6,311 bases of DNA from contig JAKONM010000248.1 of assembly GCA_022701925.1 (NCBI GenBank), forward strand, positions 1-6,311, written 5' to 3'. Positions 5,323 through 6,311 of the stretch are shown here, piece after piece. Under the pieces are notes generated by a model. It did no database searches, was not told the origin of the DNA, and worked only from the letters and a program-made list of their open reading frames with translations. The translations under genes were made by a program, and so were the position numbers. The stretch is from Microbacteriaceae bacterium. Lineage in GTDB: Bacteria; Actinomycetota; Actinomycetes; Actinomycetales; Microbacteriaceae. Numbering within the stretch: position 1 is the stretch's first letter; every line of letters begins with the position of its first letter.

Positions 5323-6014
5323 CTCTGCCGCTGGACCGTGTACACGGAGCCGGTGAGGGCGCCCGTGGTGGTCCCGTCGTCGTTGCGGGCCGTGTTCACG
5401 GCCGTGATGAGCATGACGCGCTCGTCGTCCTGGATCGCCGAGGCGAACTTCAGCACGTCGGCCTGCGATCCCGTGACGGACATCGTCACCGGCACCACTG
5501 CGAAGTTCGTCGCCGTGACCAGCGGATCGGTGAGCGCGAGCTTCGGTGCGGTCGAGACGGGTGCGGGCGCGACGGTCTCCGACGCGGTCGCCGACGGCGA
5601 GGGCGAGGGCGAGGCCGCACCGTCCGTCGCGGCCGGCACCGGCGCGGGCGCCGCGAGCGACTCGGGCGCGGTGTACGGAGTCGCCGAGCCGAGCGCCCAC
5701 GAGTCGACCACGACGTTCGAGAGCGCGGCGACCTCGTAGACGCGTCGGGAGAAGGTGTTGGGCTTCAGGATGGTCGGCACGGCCTTCTGCAGCTCGACGT
5801 CCTGCGTCTCCAGCTCGCCCTGCTTGGCAGCCGTCTTCGAGAGCGCGGCCAGCTTCATGCCGATGGTCTGGTTCTGCGCGGTGACGTCCGCGGCGCTCGC
5901 CTGCGCCGTCGCCGCCGACGCCAGCATCGGCGAGACGCCGAGGAACCAGCCGCCGACCAGCACCAGCACCGCGGCGAGCACGCCACCGGCGACCCACCAG
6001 CCGTTCTTCGTCAT
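5319..6014 (-). CDS. pilO: PilO-like type IV pilus inner-membrane assembly protein
   Basis: PilO pairs with PilN in the inner membrane and links the cytoplasmic PilM/ATPase side of a type IV pilus machine to the outside. This 231-residue protein has the expected layout. A short cytoplasmic MTKNG is followed by one membrane helix (about 7-27). Residues 31-78 are Ala/Gln-rich and helical, probably coiled coil. A first globular part (about 79-112) precedes an Ala/Pro/Ser-rich linker (113-157). The C-terminal part (169-228) has the alternating beta/alpha pattern of the ferredoxin-like fold. Sequence similarity to classical PilO is low, so the name rests on architecture and on the PilN-like neighbour. 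The start ATG at 6014 overlaps the upstream stop by ATGA and has AGGAG at 6023-6027, 8 nt upstream. The stop TGA (5321-5319) overlaps the proposed protease start. The linker is the odd part. Confidence 0.7.
   Translation of the reverse strand: MTKNGWWVAGGVLAAVLVLVGGWFLGVSPMLASAATAQASAADVTAQNQTIGMKLAALSKTAAKQGELETQDVELQKAVPTILKPNTFSRRVYEVAALSNVVVDSWALGSATPYTAPESLAAPAPVPAATDGAASPSPSPSATASETVAPAPVSTAPKLALTDPLVTATNFAVVPVTMSVTGSQADVLKFASAIQDDERVMLITAVNTARNDDGTTTGALTGSVYTVQRQS
5596..5613 (-). repeat. Hexamer tandem repeat (GGCGAG x3) in the PilO linker
   Basis: The plus strand reads GGCGAG three times in a row. On the coding strand this gives an alternating Pro-Ser run in the linker of the PilO-like protein (about residues 135-140). 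A hexamer keeps the frame, so copy-number change would only lengthen or shorten the linker. Confidence 0.8.
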
Positions 6015-6311
6015 TTCGCGGTCTCCTGAAGACGCTCGAGGGCCTTGCTGCTGAGGTGCAGCACGACGGTGATGGTGTAGGCGCCCTCGTCGGACCGGTC
6101 GTAGGACGCGGTGGCGTCGGCGTAGGCCGGCACCGAGCGCAGCTCACGCAGCCAGGGCGAGAGCTGCTGGATCTCCGTCGCGGCGATCACCAGCTGCACG
6201 GTCGCCGCTCGCGGCTTCTCGAGCGGGTCGGTCGTCCCCTGCGGGTAGTCCACGACGGCCGATGCCGAGTCCGCCGTGATCGACTGCAGCGTGTAGCCGT
6301 ACGGCATGTCG
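6011..6311 (-). CDS. pilN: PilN-like type IV pilus assembly protein, C-terminal 99 residues (5' end beyond window)
   Basis: PilN is the inner-membrane partner of PilO and contacts PilM through its cytoplasmic N-terminus, which is outside this window. The visible part fits the C-terminal periplasmic-side ferredoxin-like domain. A strand with AATVQLVIAA (34-43, counting from the in-frame ATG at 6307) is followed by a helix IQQLSPWLRELRSVP (46-60), a strand YADATASYDRS and a strand AYTITVVLHL (76-85), with a final helix. The order strand, helix containing L..L...P, strand, strand is typical of PilN/GspL-type domains. The frame stays open to the window edge (GAC before the ATG), so the ATG at 6307 is most likely internal. 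The stop TGA (6013-6011) overlaps the pilO start, indicating coupling. Without the N-terminus the name is probable, not certain. Confidence 0.65.
   Translation of the reverse strand, partial: DMPYGYTLQSITADSASAVVDYPQGTTDPLEKPRAATVQLVIAATEIQQLSPWLRELRSVPAYADATASYDRSDEGAYTITVVLHLSSKALERLQETAK

Noticed and set aside
3730..5739. Plus-strand open frame of 669 codons opposite the protease and pilO
   Set aside because: Its Arg/Ala/Gly-rich composition is typical of a shadow frame. It crosses two opposite-strand genes that have clear domains.
5323..6147. Upstream extension of the protease frame through pilO and into pilN (an 835-residue version)
   Set aside because: The extra residues are Arg/Gly/Ala-rich frame-shadow of pilO with no domain. 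A signal peptide directly after 5322 marks the true N-terminal region.

Overview
The window is a very GC-rich stretch in which every supportable gene lies on the minus strand. Transcription therefore runs from position 6311 towards position 1. The S12 and S7 ribosomal proteins, the EF-G sequence and the strong GC bias in third codon positions point to a high-GC actinobacterium. Microbacteriaceae is my best guess from remembered S12/S7 sequences; the genus cannot be set from this window.

Region 1 (6311 to 3640, reading with transcription) is the tail of a type IV pilus-like assembly cluster. It holds the C-terminal part of a PilN-like protein (partial at the window edge), a complete PilO-like protein overlapping it by ATGA, and a secreted subtilisin-family (S8) serine protease whose reading frame opens at the pilO stop. 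The protease has an intact Asp/His/Ser triad and one C-terminal Ig-like repeat. No ATG, GTG or TTG lies in the right place for its signal peptide. The best start is a CTG that overlaps the pilO stop as CTGA.

Region 2 (3567 to 2340) encodes two small integral membrane proteins of unknown function, of 249 and 144 residues. They follow the protease after a 72-bp gap that holds a GC-rich inverted repeat and a possible -10 element.

Region 3 (2343 to 1) is the str operon: rpsL (S12), rpsG (S7) and fusA (EF-G, cut by the window edge). tuf is expected beyond the left end. A good sigma-70-type promoter (TTGATC, 17 bp, TAGAGT) sits directly over the stop codon of the 144-residue membrane protein. It would give a leader of about 190 nt with several inverted repeats before rpsL. 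rpsL and rpsG overlap by one base (TAATG). A strong 14-bp GC hairpin fills part of the 130-bp gap between rpsG and fusA.

The ribosomal operon is ordinary and well conserved. The parts worth attention are the protease coupled to the pilN-pilO genes with its odd start, the structured str leader and intercistronic hairpin, and the two unrecognised membrane proteins. I see no mobile element, CRISPR array, tRNA or rRNA, and no supported gene on the plus strand.
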